In this document: positions 24,932-33,482 of the stretch, in pieces
Position numbering within the stretch: the stretch's first letter is position 1
Layout: the number at the start of each line of letters is the position of its first letter
Assembly (NCBI RefSeq): GCF_004344915.1
Contig: NZ_SKFG01000003.1
Coordinates: forward strand, 167,153-231,152
DNA: 64,000 bases
Direction: 5' to 3'
DNA from: Paenibacillus albiflavus
GTDB taxonomy: Bacteria; Bacillota; Bacilli; Paenibacillales; NBRC-103111
Position numbers and translations under genes: made by a program
The notes under the pieces: generated by a model
The model's input: the letters and a program-made list of their open reading frames with translations, nothing else
What the model was told of the DNA's origin: nothing
The model's database searches: none

Positions 24932-27280
24932 TTATAGAAGTCTGTACATATCTGAATCCTGCGCCGTTATAAATGGACTAAGCTCACCTTTAGCATGAAT
25001 GCATAGCATATGCATCGCCCGCGTACAGGCGGTATAGAACAGCTTACGTTCTGCTTCATGACGATACTGCTCAGCCGAACCGTCATACACAATAACTGCG
25101 TCAAATTCAACCCCTTTAGCTAAATAGGCCGGAATGACGAGCACTCCTTGTTCGAAGGTTGGTGTGAATTTCGTAACCAGATGTGCAGATACATGCTTTT
25201 TGATGAGAGAATGCACCACAGCACTTTCACTTGCCGTTTTACATATAACAGCGATTGATGCATACCCTTCCGCTTGAAGTTTCTCAAGATCTTGAATAAT
25301 ATGCGCATTCAGCTCATCGGTACTTGTGGAACGCTTGACTACAGGCTTATCACCACTACGATTAAATGGAATAATGCGTTCACCACCCTGCACCATGCCA
25401 CGCGTGAAATTCACAATCTCATAAGTAGATCGATAACTTCGTAACAATTCAATTAGCTCTGTCTGCTCCTCCCCATAAAGCCCGATTAGAGGTTCAAAAG
25501 ATTGCATAGCAGACGAATGTGCGTAAATCGCCTGATTGAAATCACCAAGTGCTGTCATGCGACTTCGCGGGAACAAACGCTTCATATACTCCAACTGGAA
25601 GGCAGAATAGTCTTGCGCTTCATCGATAATAACATGACGCACAGAAGTGTTGACTTGAAATCCGAGCAGCAAATCCTTCATGAACAGATAAGGGGTCGCA
25701 TCCTCATAATCAAGCAAGCCTTGATCCAAGTTGCTTAGCGTACGTTTTGCAATCATTGACCAATGATCCAATAACGAATCCATTTCATTAACCTTTAGAA
25801 ATAGTTGTTCATCGGCAAATAACTGTTTATAAATGGTTTTAATATCAACAAAGCTAAGCTGTTTAATCTCTTGACGAAGCGGCTTAAATCGCTCCTGCAC
25901 AACCACACGAGCTAGCAGTTCGCGCTCTGCTTCAAAATCATCAAAGGTAACGCCCTTCCCCTCTTGCATCTTGAGCAGCCGATTATACGCTCTGTGATAA
26001 TCTTCAGGCTCAAGCAGCTCAATTTCATTATCCACCCATTCTGCCTCAAGCTGGGCATTCGCAAAGGAGGATACCTTCTTAAGCAACCAGTCGCGCAGTA
26101 ATGAGATACGATTCGTTAAACGAATTGCAGCATCGTAGGAATAAAATTGTTCAACCATTCGGTCCGCCGAAACGATCGTCTGGCCGTTAAATAGGATCGA
26201 ATGGAACTTCATCCCTTCACGCTCTAATAACGATTTATATTTCAACATCGCATGTATATAGGCAGTCGAGGATTTATAATGAATGCCGCAGAGCCTAGCC
26301 TGATATTCTGGCGCATCATACGAGTTCAATACATATTCCAGCTGCTCAAAAGGATCCTCAAGCTGAAAATCCATGCCAAGACTGTGCTCCAAATAAGCTT
26401 GCAGGGTCGTTTGCTGCATATTCTCTTCTCCTAGCTCAGGAAGCACGGTAGATACATAGCTATTAAACATCGGGTTCGGCGAGAACAAAACCATCTGATC
26501 GGATTTTAACGTATCTCTATGTTTATACAATAAATAGGCAACCCGCTGCAGTGCGGATGAAGTTTTGCCGCTTCCTGCTGCACCTTGAACAATCAGCATA
26601 CGACTGCGATCATTTCGGATAATTTGATTCTGCTCCTTCTGGATCGTCGCTACAATACTCTTCATCTGCGCATCGGATGTTCGACTGAGCACCTGCTGAA
26701 GCAATTGATCTCCAATCGTTATTCCGGTGTCAAATAAGATTTGAATGTTGCGATCCCGAATTACAAATTGCCGCTTGAGCAGCATTTCTCCTTGTACGCT
26801 CCCACTAGGCGTTTCATAAACGGCATCGCCAGGGGTATAGTCATAATACAAGCTTGATATTGGAGCCCTCCAATCATAGATGAGGAATGTATCCCCATTA
26901 TCATTAAGCAGCGAACCAATTCCTAAATAGACTTGTTCAGTCCCTGACACACCTTTTTCTACAAAATCAATTCTGCCAAAATAAGGCGATTGAACGAGGC
27001 GTCTTAGCTTGTGAAGCGTACTTGTTGCATGACGATGCCTAAGTTCACGCTCTGATAATACTTCTGCTTGCTGCTTTAAGCTGGCCATTGTTTCAATCAC
27101 ATCATCCATGGAACTTACGTCAACCGTCACTTCATCCCAAAAATGCTTACGGATCTCAACTACATCCTTCTTGACATCTCCAACCTGCTCCTCAAGCTCA
27201 TCAATGCGCACGGCAATGAGATCGGTCACCTCATTCACTCGCACCTGTTCCTCATGCCATTCATAGTTAGTTCTATCCAA
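24932..27280 (-). CDS. helD: HelD-like UvrD-superfamily helicase
   Basis: About 782 aa. An N-terminal coiled-coil arm (residues 1-90) precedes a superfamily 1 motor: Walker A 'VQGAAGSGKTSSALQR', 'FSPNPMF', 'DEAQDYSAFQ' (motif II), 'LLRSYRST', and C-terminal 'FYTACTRAMH'. HelD binds RNA polymerase, removes it from DNA and helps recycle it. No nuclease domain is present. Two TTG starts exist; 27280 has AAAGGGG 8 nt upstream, while 27316 lacks a binding site, so 27280 is used. Convergent with rpsD across repeat copy C. Confidence 0.9.
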   Translation of the reverse strand: MDRTNYEWHEEQVRVNEVTDLIAVRIDELEEQVGDVKKDVVEIRKHFWDEVTVDVSSMDDVIETMASLKQQAEVLSERELRHRHATSTLHKLRRLVQSPYFGRIDFVEKGVSGTEQVYLGIGSLLNDNGDTFLIYDWRAPISSLYYDYTPGDAVYETPSGSVQGEMLLKRQFVIRDRNIQILFDTGITIGDQLLQQVLSRTSDAQMKSIVATIQKEQNQIIRNDRSRMLIVQGAAGSGKTSSALQRVAYLLYKHRDTLKSDQMVLFSPNPMFNSYVSTVLPELGEENMQQTTLQAYLEHSLGMDFQLEDPFEQLEYVLNSYDAPEYQARLCGIHYKSSTAYIHAMLKYKSLLEREGMKFHSILFNGQTIVSADRMVEQFYSYDAAIRLTNRISLLRDWLLKKVSSFANAQLEAEWVDNEIELLEPEDYHRAYNRLLKMQEGKGVTFDDFEAERELLARVVVQERFKPLRQEIKQLSFVDIKTIYKQLFADEQLFLKVNEMDSLLDHWSMIAKRTLSNLDQGLLDYEDATPYLFMKDLLLGFQVNTSVRHVIIDEAQDYSAFQLEYMKRLFPRSRMTALGDFNQAIYAHSSAMQSFEPLIGLYGEEQTELIELLRSYRSTYEIVNFTRGMVQGGERIIPFNRSGDKPVVKRSTSTDELNAHIIQDLEKLQAEGYASIAVICKTASESAVVHSLIKKHVSAHLVTKFTPTFEQGVLVIPAYLAKGVEFDAVIVYDGSAEQYRHEAERKLFYTACTRAMHMLCIHAKGELSPFITAQDSDMYRLL

Positions 27281-27359
27281 TCCAATCGCCCCTTTCCACC
27301 TTATCAAACCAAACAAAATACGCGTTCACATCAACAATGAAAATAGATGAACATTTTAT

Positions 27360-27388
27360 TTGACATCTCACCATTTCGGTAGTATAAT
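27360..27388 (+). promoter_or_regulatory. Perfect consensus sigma-A promoter with no protein gene
   Basis: TTGACA (27360-27365), a 17-nt spacer and TATAAT (27383-27388), the only exact match to both hexamers with ideal spacing I found in the window. It reads toward a strong terminator at 27502-27527. Confidence 0.85.
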
Positions 27389-27394
27389 TAAATT

Positions 27395-27527
27395 AGGATA
27401 ACAATGTCCATGTTTCATTGTTTATTGAGAATCAAGATTGATTATATCATGTTGCTATTGTGTATTCAAGGTATGAATTCTATTTTTCTATGCAAAAATT
27501 TAAGCCTCCATTACTGGAGGCTTTTTT
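27395..27527 (+). ncRNA. Candidate small RNA of about 130 nt
   Basis: Bounded by the consensus promoter at 27360-27388 and the terminator at 27502-27527. The body is AT-rich with no obvious riboswitch or T-box motifs. It contains one small frame (ATG 27404, 41 codons) whose stop overlaps the terminator T-tract; AGGA is 5 nt upstream, but it would sit at the very 5' end of the RNA. The PBP1A gene downstream has its own extended -10, so a pure attenuator role is not required. I do not recognise the RNA. Confidence 0.55.
27502..27527 (+). terminator. Terminator of the candidate small RNA
   Basis: Stem AAGCCTCCA (27502-27510) / TGGAGGCTT (27515-27523), loop TTAC, followed by TTTT. Region 27530-27690 after it shows no feature I can support. 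Confidence 0.88.
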
Positions 27528-27691
27528 GATGTTAGATGGCACGATTCCACTTATGATTGACTTGGTTTGTACCGCCTATACTAGCTGCTGTCTTCCTCAT
27601 TTGAACTATTCAGATAAATTTGATTTATTATCGACATTTATTCCACAGCCTCTCATTCCTGTCAAACTCGCTGTCCCCTAATTCCCTTTTA

Positions 27692-27700
27692 TGGTATAAT
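27692..27700 (+). promoter_or_regulatory. Extended -10 promoter of the PBP1A gene
   Basis: TGGTATAAT (TG-N-TATAAT) 36 bp before the PBP1A ATG, with no good -35 hexamer. Confidence 0.5.
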
Positions 27701-27735
27701 TATACCGATTCATTAAGGAGGAATTAGATAAACAT

Positions 27736-30700
27736 ATGGGGAAACTTACTAATTTTTTCAAAAAACCAGGTGTTCGCAGTACAGGTAAATGGACATGGTT
27801 TACGATCAAATGGCTATTTATATGTGGACTAACAGCTTGTTTTTTGGGCGGCGCTATAGCATTCGGGTATGTTACTGCGCTTGTCAAGGATGATCCGATC
27901 CGTACCAAAGAATTTATGCAACACGAAATGCAGCAGAATGCCATCACGGGATTCGTCTATTTTAATAAAGATGATCAATTAATCGGTCAATTACGAACCG
28001 AGGAAGATCGCCGCCTCGCAGAGCTTAAAGAAATACCACAGGTGGTGCTCGATGCCGTACTTGCTATTGAAGATAATGATTTTTACAATCATTACGGAAT
28101 TGACTTTGCAGGTATTTTCCGTGCCGTTAAGCAGAAGGTGCTTAATGAACCCGTTCAAACAGGCGGTAGTACGATTACGCAGCAATTAGCTAGAATTGTA
28201 TTTCTAACGCTGGACCGTGAATCGGATCGTAAAGCCAAAGAAATTCTTCTCTCTTTGCGAATGGAACGAATGATGTCCAAGGATCAGATCCTACTCGCCT
28301 ATTTAAACAAAATCCCTTATGGCAACGGTTCCACTGGCTATAACCTGTATGGGATCAAAGCAGCTGCCAAAGGGATATTCAATATTGATGACCTATCCAA
28401 GATCAACGTTGCGCAAGCAGCATATCTTGCAGGACTACCTCAGCAGCCTAGTAACTTCTCAGCGTTTGGGAGCAGTGGTAAATTTGATGAAAAAGGATTC
28501 AAAGCAGCAACCGAACGCCAGAAGTTAGTGCTTAAACGTATGCTGCAAGAGAACAAAATTACAGAAGAGCAATATCAGGAAGCACTTAAATTCGATCTAT
28601 ATGGTTCCTTAGCTAAACCAGAGAAAAAAGCCTACAATACATATCCTTACCTCATGATTGAAGCGGAGAAGCAAGCTACCGAAATTCTCATCAAGCAAGC
28701 ATATCCTGATCTTGATCCTGAAAAAGATAAAGACCTATATGCCAAAGCTTATGAAAAAATGCATCAGCAGCTTCTGCATGGAGGCTATCAGATCTATACG
28801 ACGATTGATAAAACGATCTACGACTCGATGCGTAGTATAGCAGAGAACGAGAAGAACTTTTCTCCAGACGACAAGGTCAAAGGGATTGAGCAAGTTGGAG
28901 CTGTTATGCTTGACTCCAAGACAAGCGCGATTCTCGGCATGATCGAGGGACGCAGCTTCGCAGCAGAGCAATTGAATCACGCAACGCAAGCATACCGTCA
29001 GCCAGGTTCAGTTATGAAGCCAGTTGCAGCCTATATTCCTGCTATGGAAGAAGGGCTCATTCAACCAGGGTCCATTATTGATGATATTCCAATGATTATG
29101 AAGGATGGCCAGAAAGGCTTCCACATTCCTCAGAATCATGACAAGAAGTACCACGGATTAATTACAGCCCGTAGAGCGCTTGACCAATCGTACAACATTC
29201 CAGCGCTCAAAATTTTCAATGACATGATTGGTATTGATAAAGCGTGGGATTTTGCAAGACAGATGGGAATTACTTCTCTGAATGAAGTCGATAAGCAAGC
29301 TCAGACAGGTGTTATTGGCGGATTAAATAAAGGCGTTACCGTCAAAGAAATGACGAATGCTTATGCCACGATGTCCAACAAAGGACAATTTAATCAAGCT
29401 TACATGATCCGCTCGATAAAAGATTCGGAAGGCAAGTCCATTTATGAACATAAATTGAATCCAACAACTGTATTCTCAGAACAAACGGCTTACTTAATTA
29501 CGGATATGATGCGTACTGTTATCTCCCAAGGTACAGGTGGGCATGTTAACAAAGTATTCAAGCCTAATGAGAAAGTAGCCTTTGTAGGGAAGACAGGTTC
29601 GACACAGGACGATTCGGATGCATGGTTCATGGGTTATACGCCTGATATTACAGTTGGGGTTTGGATCGGTTTTGAGAAATCGATTAATACGCTTAGCTCG
29701 AAGAATGGCGAAACAAGGCATGCGATGGAGATCTGGTCCAAAGTGATGAATGAAGCAACTGCACTTAAGCCTGAACTGTTCCAGGCGAAGACATTTGAGA
29801 AGCCTGATAATATCGTCTCAGCTACTGTCTCGTCTGTTTCAGGCAAGCTGCCTAATGAGTTAACGAAGGAAGCTAAATTGCTGGTAACCGATATTTTCAA
29901 TCGCAAGTACTTACCGACAGAAGAAGATAACATGATGACCAAAGCCAAAGTGATCTCCTACAAAGGACTTAACTATATCGCAAATCCTTTGACACCGGAT
30001 GATTTTGTAACAGAGAAGGTTGTGATTCTAAGAGAATCACCAATTAATGCGATTTTGAAGCAGTTAGAAGAGCTTCTGCCTAAGATGCCAGCTAAGAGCC
30101 GTAGACCACTTGACTCTTATAAGCCACTGGATTATGATTCAGCAGCACCAGAGGAGAATGATCCACGAGTAGACGACGGCAAGCCGCCTGTGGCTCCTAG
30201 CTCTTTAACGGTTACCAAATCTGGTGAGAATGCGGTTATCACCTTCCAGGGAAGCCCTTCCGAGGATGTTGTTGGCTATCGTATCTACCGTTCCAAGAAT
30301 ATAGGGAACTACAGCTTACAGAAAGGGCAGGTTGTGCTAGCAGATGCTGCTGAATTGAAGTTCACAAGCCCGATCACAGCAGGAAATACTTATACGTATT
30401 TCGTGACAGCTGTTGACGTAGTTGGTAATGAATCATTGCCTAGCAATGCAGCCAATACAGACGGTATGATTATCGATGCAGGCTCGTTGCCAAATCCTTC
30501 TACAGTAGGAGAAAGTGATTCAGGTCAAGAAACGGATCCTCCTGGTGAAATTGTGGAAGAAGGCCCTGTCCTACATGTTCCTGCTTCGCCTACTGGCCTT
30601 AAATTCGAGCCTAATGGCGTAGCGCTCATGTTCAATTGGACACCTAATGATGCCAAAGATAGAGTGCTTAAATACCATTTGTACTTCAGTGAGACACAAG

Positions 30701-30849
30701 ATGGTGACTTCGAGAAGGTTGGCACGATTAATGGTGCTAATTCAAAAGAATTCCTCTTTATTGGACTCACCTTCGCAGGCTACTATAAACTGACGGCCGA
30801 GAATGAAGCTGGCGAATCCAACCCAACTTCCACCGTCCATTATAAATAA
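27736..30849 (+). CDS. ponA: Class A penicillin-binding protein 1A with C-terminal fibronectin III domains
   Basis: 1037 aa bifunctional peptidoglycan synthase. One N-terminal membrane anchor (about 20-50) is followed by the GT51 glycosyltransferase ('AIEDNDFYNHYGID', 'TGGSTITQQLAR') and the transpeptidase with catalytic 'SVMK' ('RQPGSVMKPVAAY'), 'SYN' and 'KTGS'. After an acidic Pro-rich linker come two fibronectin type III modules (about 815-910 and 950-1035). The AAGGAGG box is 14 nt from the ATG, longer than usual, and no alternative start lies between. The fibronectin modules, found in some Firmicute PBP1A proteins, probably bind wall or partner proteins. Confidence 0.92.
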   Translation: MGKLTNFFKKPGVRSTGKWTWFTIKWLFICGLTACFLGGAIAFGYVTALVKDDPIRTKEFMQHEMQQNAITGFVYFNKDDQLIGQLRTEEDRRLAELKEIPQVVLDAVLAIEDNDFYNHYGIDFAGIFRAVKQKVLNEPVQTGGSTITQQLARIVFLTLDRESDRKAKEILLSLRMERMMSKDQILLAYLNKIPYGNGSTGYNLYGIKAAAKGIFNIDDLSKINVAQAAYLAGLPQQPSNFSAFGSSGKFDEKGFKAATERQKLVLKRMLQENKITEEQYQEALKFDLYGSLAKPEKKAYNTYPYLMIEAEKQATEILIKQAYPDLDPEKDKDLYAKAYEKMHQQLLHGGYQIYTTIDKTIYDSMRSIAENEKNFSPDDKVKGIEQVGAVMLDSKTSAILGMIEGRSFAAEQLNHATQAYRQPGSVMKPVAAYIPAMEEGLIQPGSIIDDIPMIMKDGQKGFHIPQNHDKKYHGLITARRALDQSYNIPALKIFNDMIGIDKAWDFARQMGITSLNEVDKQAQTGVIGGLNKGVTVKEMTNAYATMSNKGQFNQAYMIRSIKDSEGKSIYEHKLNPTTVFSEQTAYLITDMMRTVISQGTGGHVNKVFKPNEKVAFVGKTGSTQDDSDAWFMGYTPDITVGVWIGFEKSINTLSSKNGETRHAMEIWSKVMNEATALKPELFQAKTFEKPDNIVSATVSSVSGKLPNELTKEAKLLVTDIFNRKYLPTEEDNMMTKAKVISYKGLNYIANPLTPDDFVTEKVVILRESPINAILKQLEELLPKMPAKSRRPLDSYKPLDYDSAAPEENDPRVDDGKPPVAPSSLTVTKSGENAVITFQGSPSEDVVGYRIYRSKNIGNYSLQKGQVVLADAAELKFTSPITAGNTYTYFVTAVDVVGNESLPSNAANTDGMIIDAGSLPNPSTVGESDSGQETDPPGEIVEEGPVLHVPASPTGLKFEPNGVALMFNWTPNDAKDRVLKYHLYFSETQDGDFEKVGTINGANSKEFLFIGLTFAGYYKLTAENEAGESNPTSTVHYK

Positions 30850-30855
30850 CAATAA

Positions 30856-30895
30856 ATAACCCCCTTGCATTCGAATATGCAAGGGGGTATTTGTT
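30856..30895. terminator. Bidirectional terminator between PBP1A and acsA
   Basis: 11-bp stem CCCCCTTGCAT (30860-30870) / ATGCAAGGGGG (30877-30887), loop TCGAAT, moderate T-runs on both sides. Confidence 0.8.
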
Positions 30896-30913
30896 TAAAT
30901 AGTGTATATGAGA

Positions 30914-32638
30914 TTAATCCTCAATAGTCGACAAATCACCTGTAGGTAATCCAAGCTCCCATGCCTTTAGCACACGACGCATAATTTTACCTGAACGTGT
31001 CTTCGGCAATTTATCCCTGAATTCAATCTCACGTGGAGCTGCATGAGCGGATAAACCTTCCTTGACGAACTTGGCGATATCGGCCTTCAATTCATCTGAA
31101 GGTGTGTAACCATCACGTAAACCAATGAACGCTTTGATAATTTCGCCACGAATCGGATCTGGCTTACCGATAACACCAGCTTCTGCTACTGCAGGATGCT
31201 CAACAAGCTTGCTTTCTACCTCAAATGGCCCTACTCGCTCACCTGCTGTGTTAATAACATCATCAATGCGTCCTTGGAACCAGAAATAACCGTCTTCATC
31301 GCAATATGCGGAGTCACCAGAGATGTACCAGCCTGGAATACGGAAGTACTCTTCATACTTAGCTGGATTGTTCCATACTTTGCGCATCATCGAAGGCCAA
31401 GGCGTCTTAATTGCCAGATTCCCCATTCGATATGGCGGTAGCACATTGCCATTGTCATCAACGATTGCTGCATCTGTACCAGGAATAGGTTTTCCCATTG
31501 AACCAGGTCTAATTGCCATTGCAGGATAGTTACAAACTAAGTGACCACCCGTTTCAGTCATCCACCATGTATCATGAATACGTTGACCGTAGACTTTAAG
31601 TCCCCAACGGACAACTTCAGGATTAAGTGGTTCGCCAACGCTTAGAACATGACGCAAGGAAGATAGATCGAATTGTTTCACAAGCTCATCGCCTACACCC
31701 ATTAACATACGAAGTGCTGTTGGGGAGCTGTACCAGATCGAAATTTTATATTTTTCAATTGTGCCATACCAATCCTTAGGCGAGAATCTTCCACCCCGAA
31801 TGACATTCGTTGCACCATTCAACCATGGCGCAAAAATACCATAAGAAGTTCCTGTTACCCAGCCTGGGTCAGCATTACACCAATAAACATCATCTTCTTG
31901 TAAATCAAGAACAATTTTACCTGTATAATAGTGTTGGATCATGGCATTATGTACATGACAAATACCCTTCGGCTTACCTGTGGATCCTGAAGTATAGTGA
32001 AGAATAAGTCCATCCTCACGATCAACCCACTCGATTGCCAGCTCTTCAGAAGCAGTGGCCATTTGCTTGTAGTAATCAACAATGCCTTCTCCCGCTTCCA
32101 CTTCTTGCCCAACAACGATGACATGCTTTAATTCAGGCAGATCAGCAACAGGAACACGTGAGAGTAATGCAGGTGTCGTAACAACCGCAATCGCCCCAGA
32201 ATCCTGCAAACGATCTCGAACAGCCATTTCCATGAACGCTTCAAATAATGGTCCCACAATGGCACCGACTTTGACTGCACCCAAGAAAGCAAAATAGAGC
32301 TCAGGCGTTCTTGGCATAAAAATAAATACGCGATCTCCTTTAACAATGCCAAGGTCACGAAGGACGTTCCCGAACTTGTTCGAGTTCAGCTTCATCTGCT
32401 CGAATGTATAGCTTTCTTCTCTTGTGTCATCGCAATAATGAAGTGCGATTTTGTTAGCTCTAGAGGATTCGGCATGGCGATCAATGGCCTCATAAGCCAT
32501 ATTGACTTTGCCAGTCTCATACCAAGTAAAATTCTTCTCGATTTCTTCCCAAGAGAAAGTCTTTCTCTCTTCTTCATAGTTCTTCATGTTGGGATTGGTA
32601 GCAGTAGGTGCAACACTCTCTGTACTCTGTTGTTCCAT
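30914..32638 (-). CDS. acsA: Acetyl-coenzyme A synthetase
   Basis: 574 aa AMP-forming synthetase that converts acetate, ATP and CoA to acetyl-CoA. Motifs: 'ILHYTSGSTGKPKGICHVH' (A3), 'WWMTETGG', 'YISGDSAYCDEDGYFWFQGR' and the C-terminal 'PKTRSGKIMRR' whose lysine, K551, matches the AcuA-acetylated lysine of B. subtilis AcsA. Divergent from acuA-acuC, which encode the acetylase and deacetylase that switch this lysine. AGGAGG lies 9 nt before the ATG. A cre-like site lies in the leader, consistent with CcpA repression known for acsA. Confidence 0.95.
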   Translation of the reverse strand: MEQQSTESVAPTATNPNMKNYEEERKTFSWEEIEKNFTWYETGKVNMAYEAIDRHAESSRANKIALHYCDDTREESYTFEQMKLNSNKFGNVLRDLGIVKGDRVFIFMPRTPELYFAFLGAVKVGAIVGPLFEAFMEMAVRDRLQDSGAIAVVTTPALLSRVPVADLPELKHVIVVGQEVEAGEGIVDYYKQMATASEELAIEWVDREDGLILHYTSGSTGKPKGICHVHNAMIQHYYTGKIVLDLQEDDVYWCNADPGWVTGTSYGIFAPWLNGATNVIRGGRFSPKDWYGTIEKYKISIWYSSPTALRMLMGVGDELVKQFDLSSLRHVLSVGEPLNPEVVRWGLKVYGQRIHDTWWMTETGGHLVCNYPAMAIRPGSMGKPIPGTDAAIVDDNGNVLPPYRMGNLAIKTPWPSMMRKVWNNPAKYEEYFRIPGWYISGDSAYCDEDGYFWFQGRIDDVINTAGERVGPFEVESKLVEHPAVAEAGVIGKPDPIRGEIIKAFIGLRDGYTPSDELKADIAKFVKEGLSAHAAPREIEFRDKLPKTRSGKIMRRVLKAWELGLPTGDLSTIED

Positions 32639-32663
32639 TCTCCGATTCCTCCTAAGCTCACTA

Positions 32664-32680
32664 AATGTAAAACGCTTTCA
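32664..32680. promoter_or_regulatory. Imperfect cre-like site in the acsA leader
   Basis: Minus strand TTGAAAGCGTTTTACAT. It matches the CcpA box TGAAAGCGTTNNCA except for one extra base in the right half. It lies about 50-65 nt downstream of the predicted acsA start, a roadblock position like that in B. subtilis. ccpA itself is 7 kb away in this window. Confidence 0.5.
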
Positions 32681-32735
32681 AGAACAGTTGGTCAAATAAA
32701 ATAATATTCATAACTTTTAGAATTATGTCACAATT

Positions 32736-32764
32736 AGTATAGCATACCCCCCTATTTTTGCCTA
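32736..32764 (-). promoter_or_regulatory. Promoter of acsA
   Basis: Minus strand TAGGCA (32764-32759), 17-nt spacer, TATACT (32741-32736). Confidence 0.5.
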
Positions 32765-32770
32765 TTACAA

Positions 32771-32799
32771 TTTCATTTCCAATAAAACTATGTTATAAG
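32771..32799 (+). promoter_or_regulatory. Promoter of acuA-acuC
   Basis: TTTCAT (32771-32776), 17-nt spacer, TATAAG (32794-32799) with TG one base upstream of the -10 hexamer (extended -10). Confidence 0.5.
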
Positions 32800-32834
32800 T
32801 GATACAAAGAGATACTGCCTGAAGGAGTTGGCTT

Positions 32835-33473
32835 ATGGAGCACCGTAAAATCTATCATTCCTTAACGGTTCAAGCTGCAGGTGATGGTCCAGAAATCGTC
32901 GTAGAAGGCCCTGTCACACCCGAACATCTGCAGACTTTAGAAATGCACAAAGACCTGGATTCATTCCGCAGACCCAAAGATCAGCTCGAAGCATTAATTG
33001 AAATTGCAGGCTTGCCTGAAGGACGGATTATTATTTCCCGCTCCATGAATACAATTGTCGGATATGTCACCTTCCATTACCCCGATCCCATCGAACGATG
33101 GTCTGAAGGAAACATGATAGATCTAATAGAACTTGGCGCAATTGAGATGGCGGATGATTATCGAGGACTTGGGCTGGGCAAGAAAATGATTCAGCTCGCT
33201 TTTAGCGATGAGCAATTAGAGAATGTCATTACGTTTACGACTGAATATTATTGGCATTGGGACTTGGACAAAACAGGACTGGGCGTATGGGACTATCGCA
33301 AAATGATGGAGAAGCTCATGAAATCCGTTGACATGGAATGGTGTGCAACAGATGACCCTGAGATCTGTTCCCATCCAGCTAATTGCTTGATGGTCCGTGT
33401 CGGCAAGCATGTCCCGCTAACTTCTGTAGAGCAATTCGACCATATTCGATTCCAAAGACGATTCATGTATTAG
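32835..33473 (+). CDS. acuA: Acetoin utilisation protein AcuA, protein lysine acetyltransferase
   Basis: 212 aa GNAT enzyme. In B. subtilis AcuA acetylates and inactivates AcsA. The acetyl-CoA binding loop appears as 'DDYRGLGLGKKMIQ' and the fold continues with 'VITFTTEYYWHWDLDKTGLG', characteristic of AcuA. GAAGGAG lies 8 nt before the ATG. It is divergent from acsA and 9 bp before acuC. In B. subtilis acuB (CBS-ACT protein) lies between them; it is absent here. Confidence 0.94.
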   Translation: MEHRKIYHSLTVQAAGDGPEIVVEGPVTPEHLQTLEMHKDLDSFRRPKDQLEALIEIAGLPEGRIIISRSMNTIVGYVTFHYPDPIERWSEGNMIDLIELGAIEMADDYRGLGLGKKMIQLAFSDEQLENVITFTTEYYWHWDLDKTGLGVWDYRKMMEKLMKSVDMEWCATDDPEICSHPANCLMVRVGKHVPLTSVEQFDHIRFQRRFMY

Positions 33474-33482
33474 AGGAAGGGG

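Noticed and set aside
27460..27681. 73-aa plus-strand frame upstream of PBP1A
   Set aside because: It crosses a strong intrinsic terminator and has no ribosome binding site or recognisable sequence.
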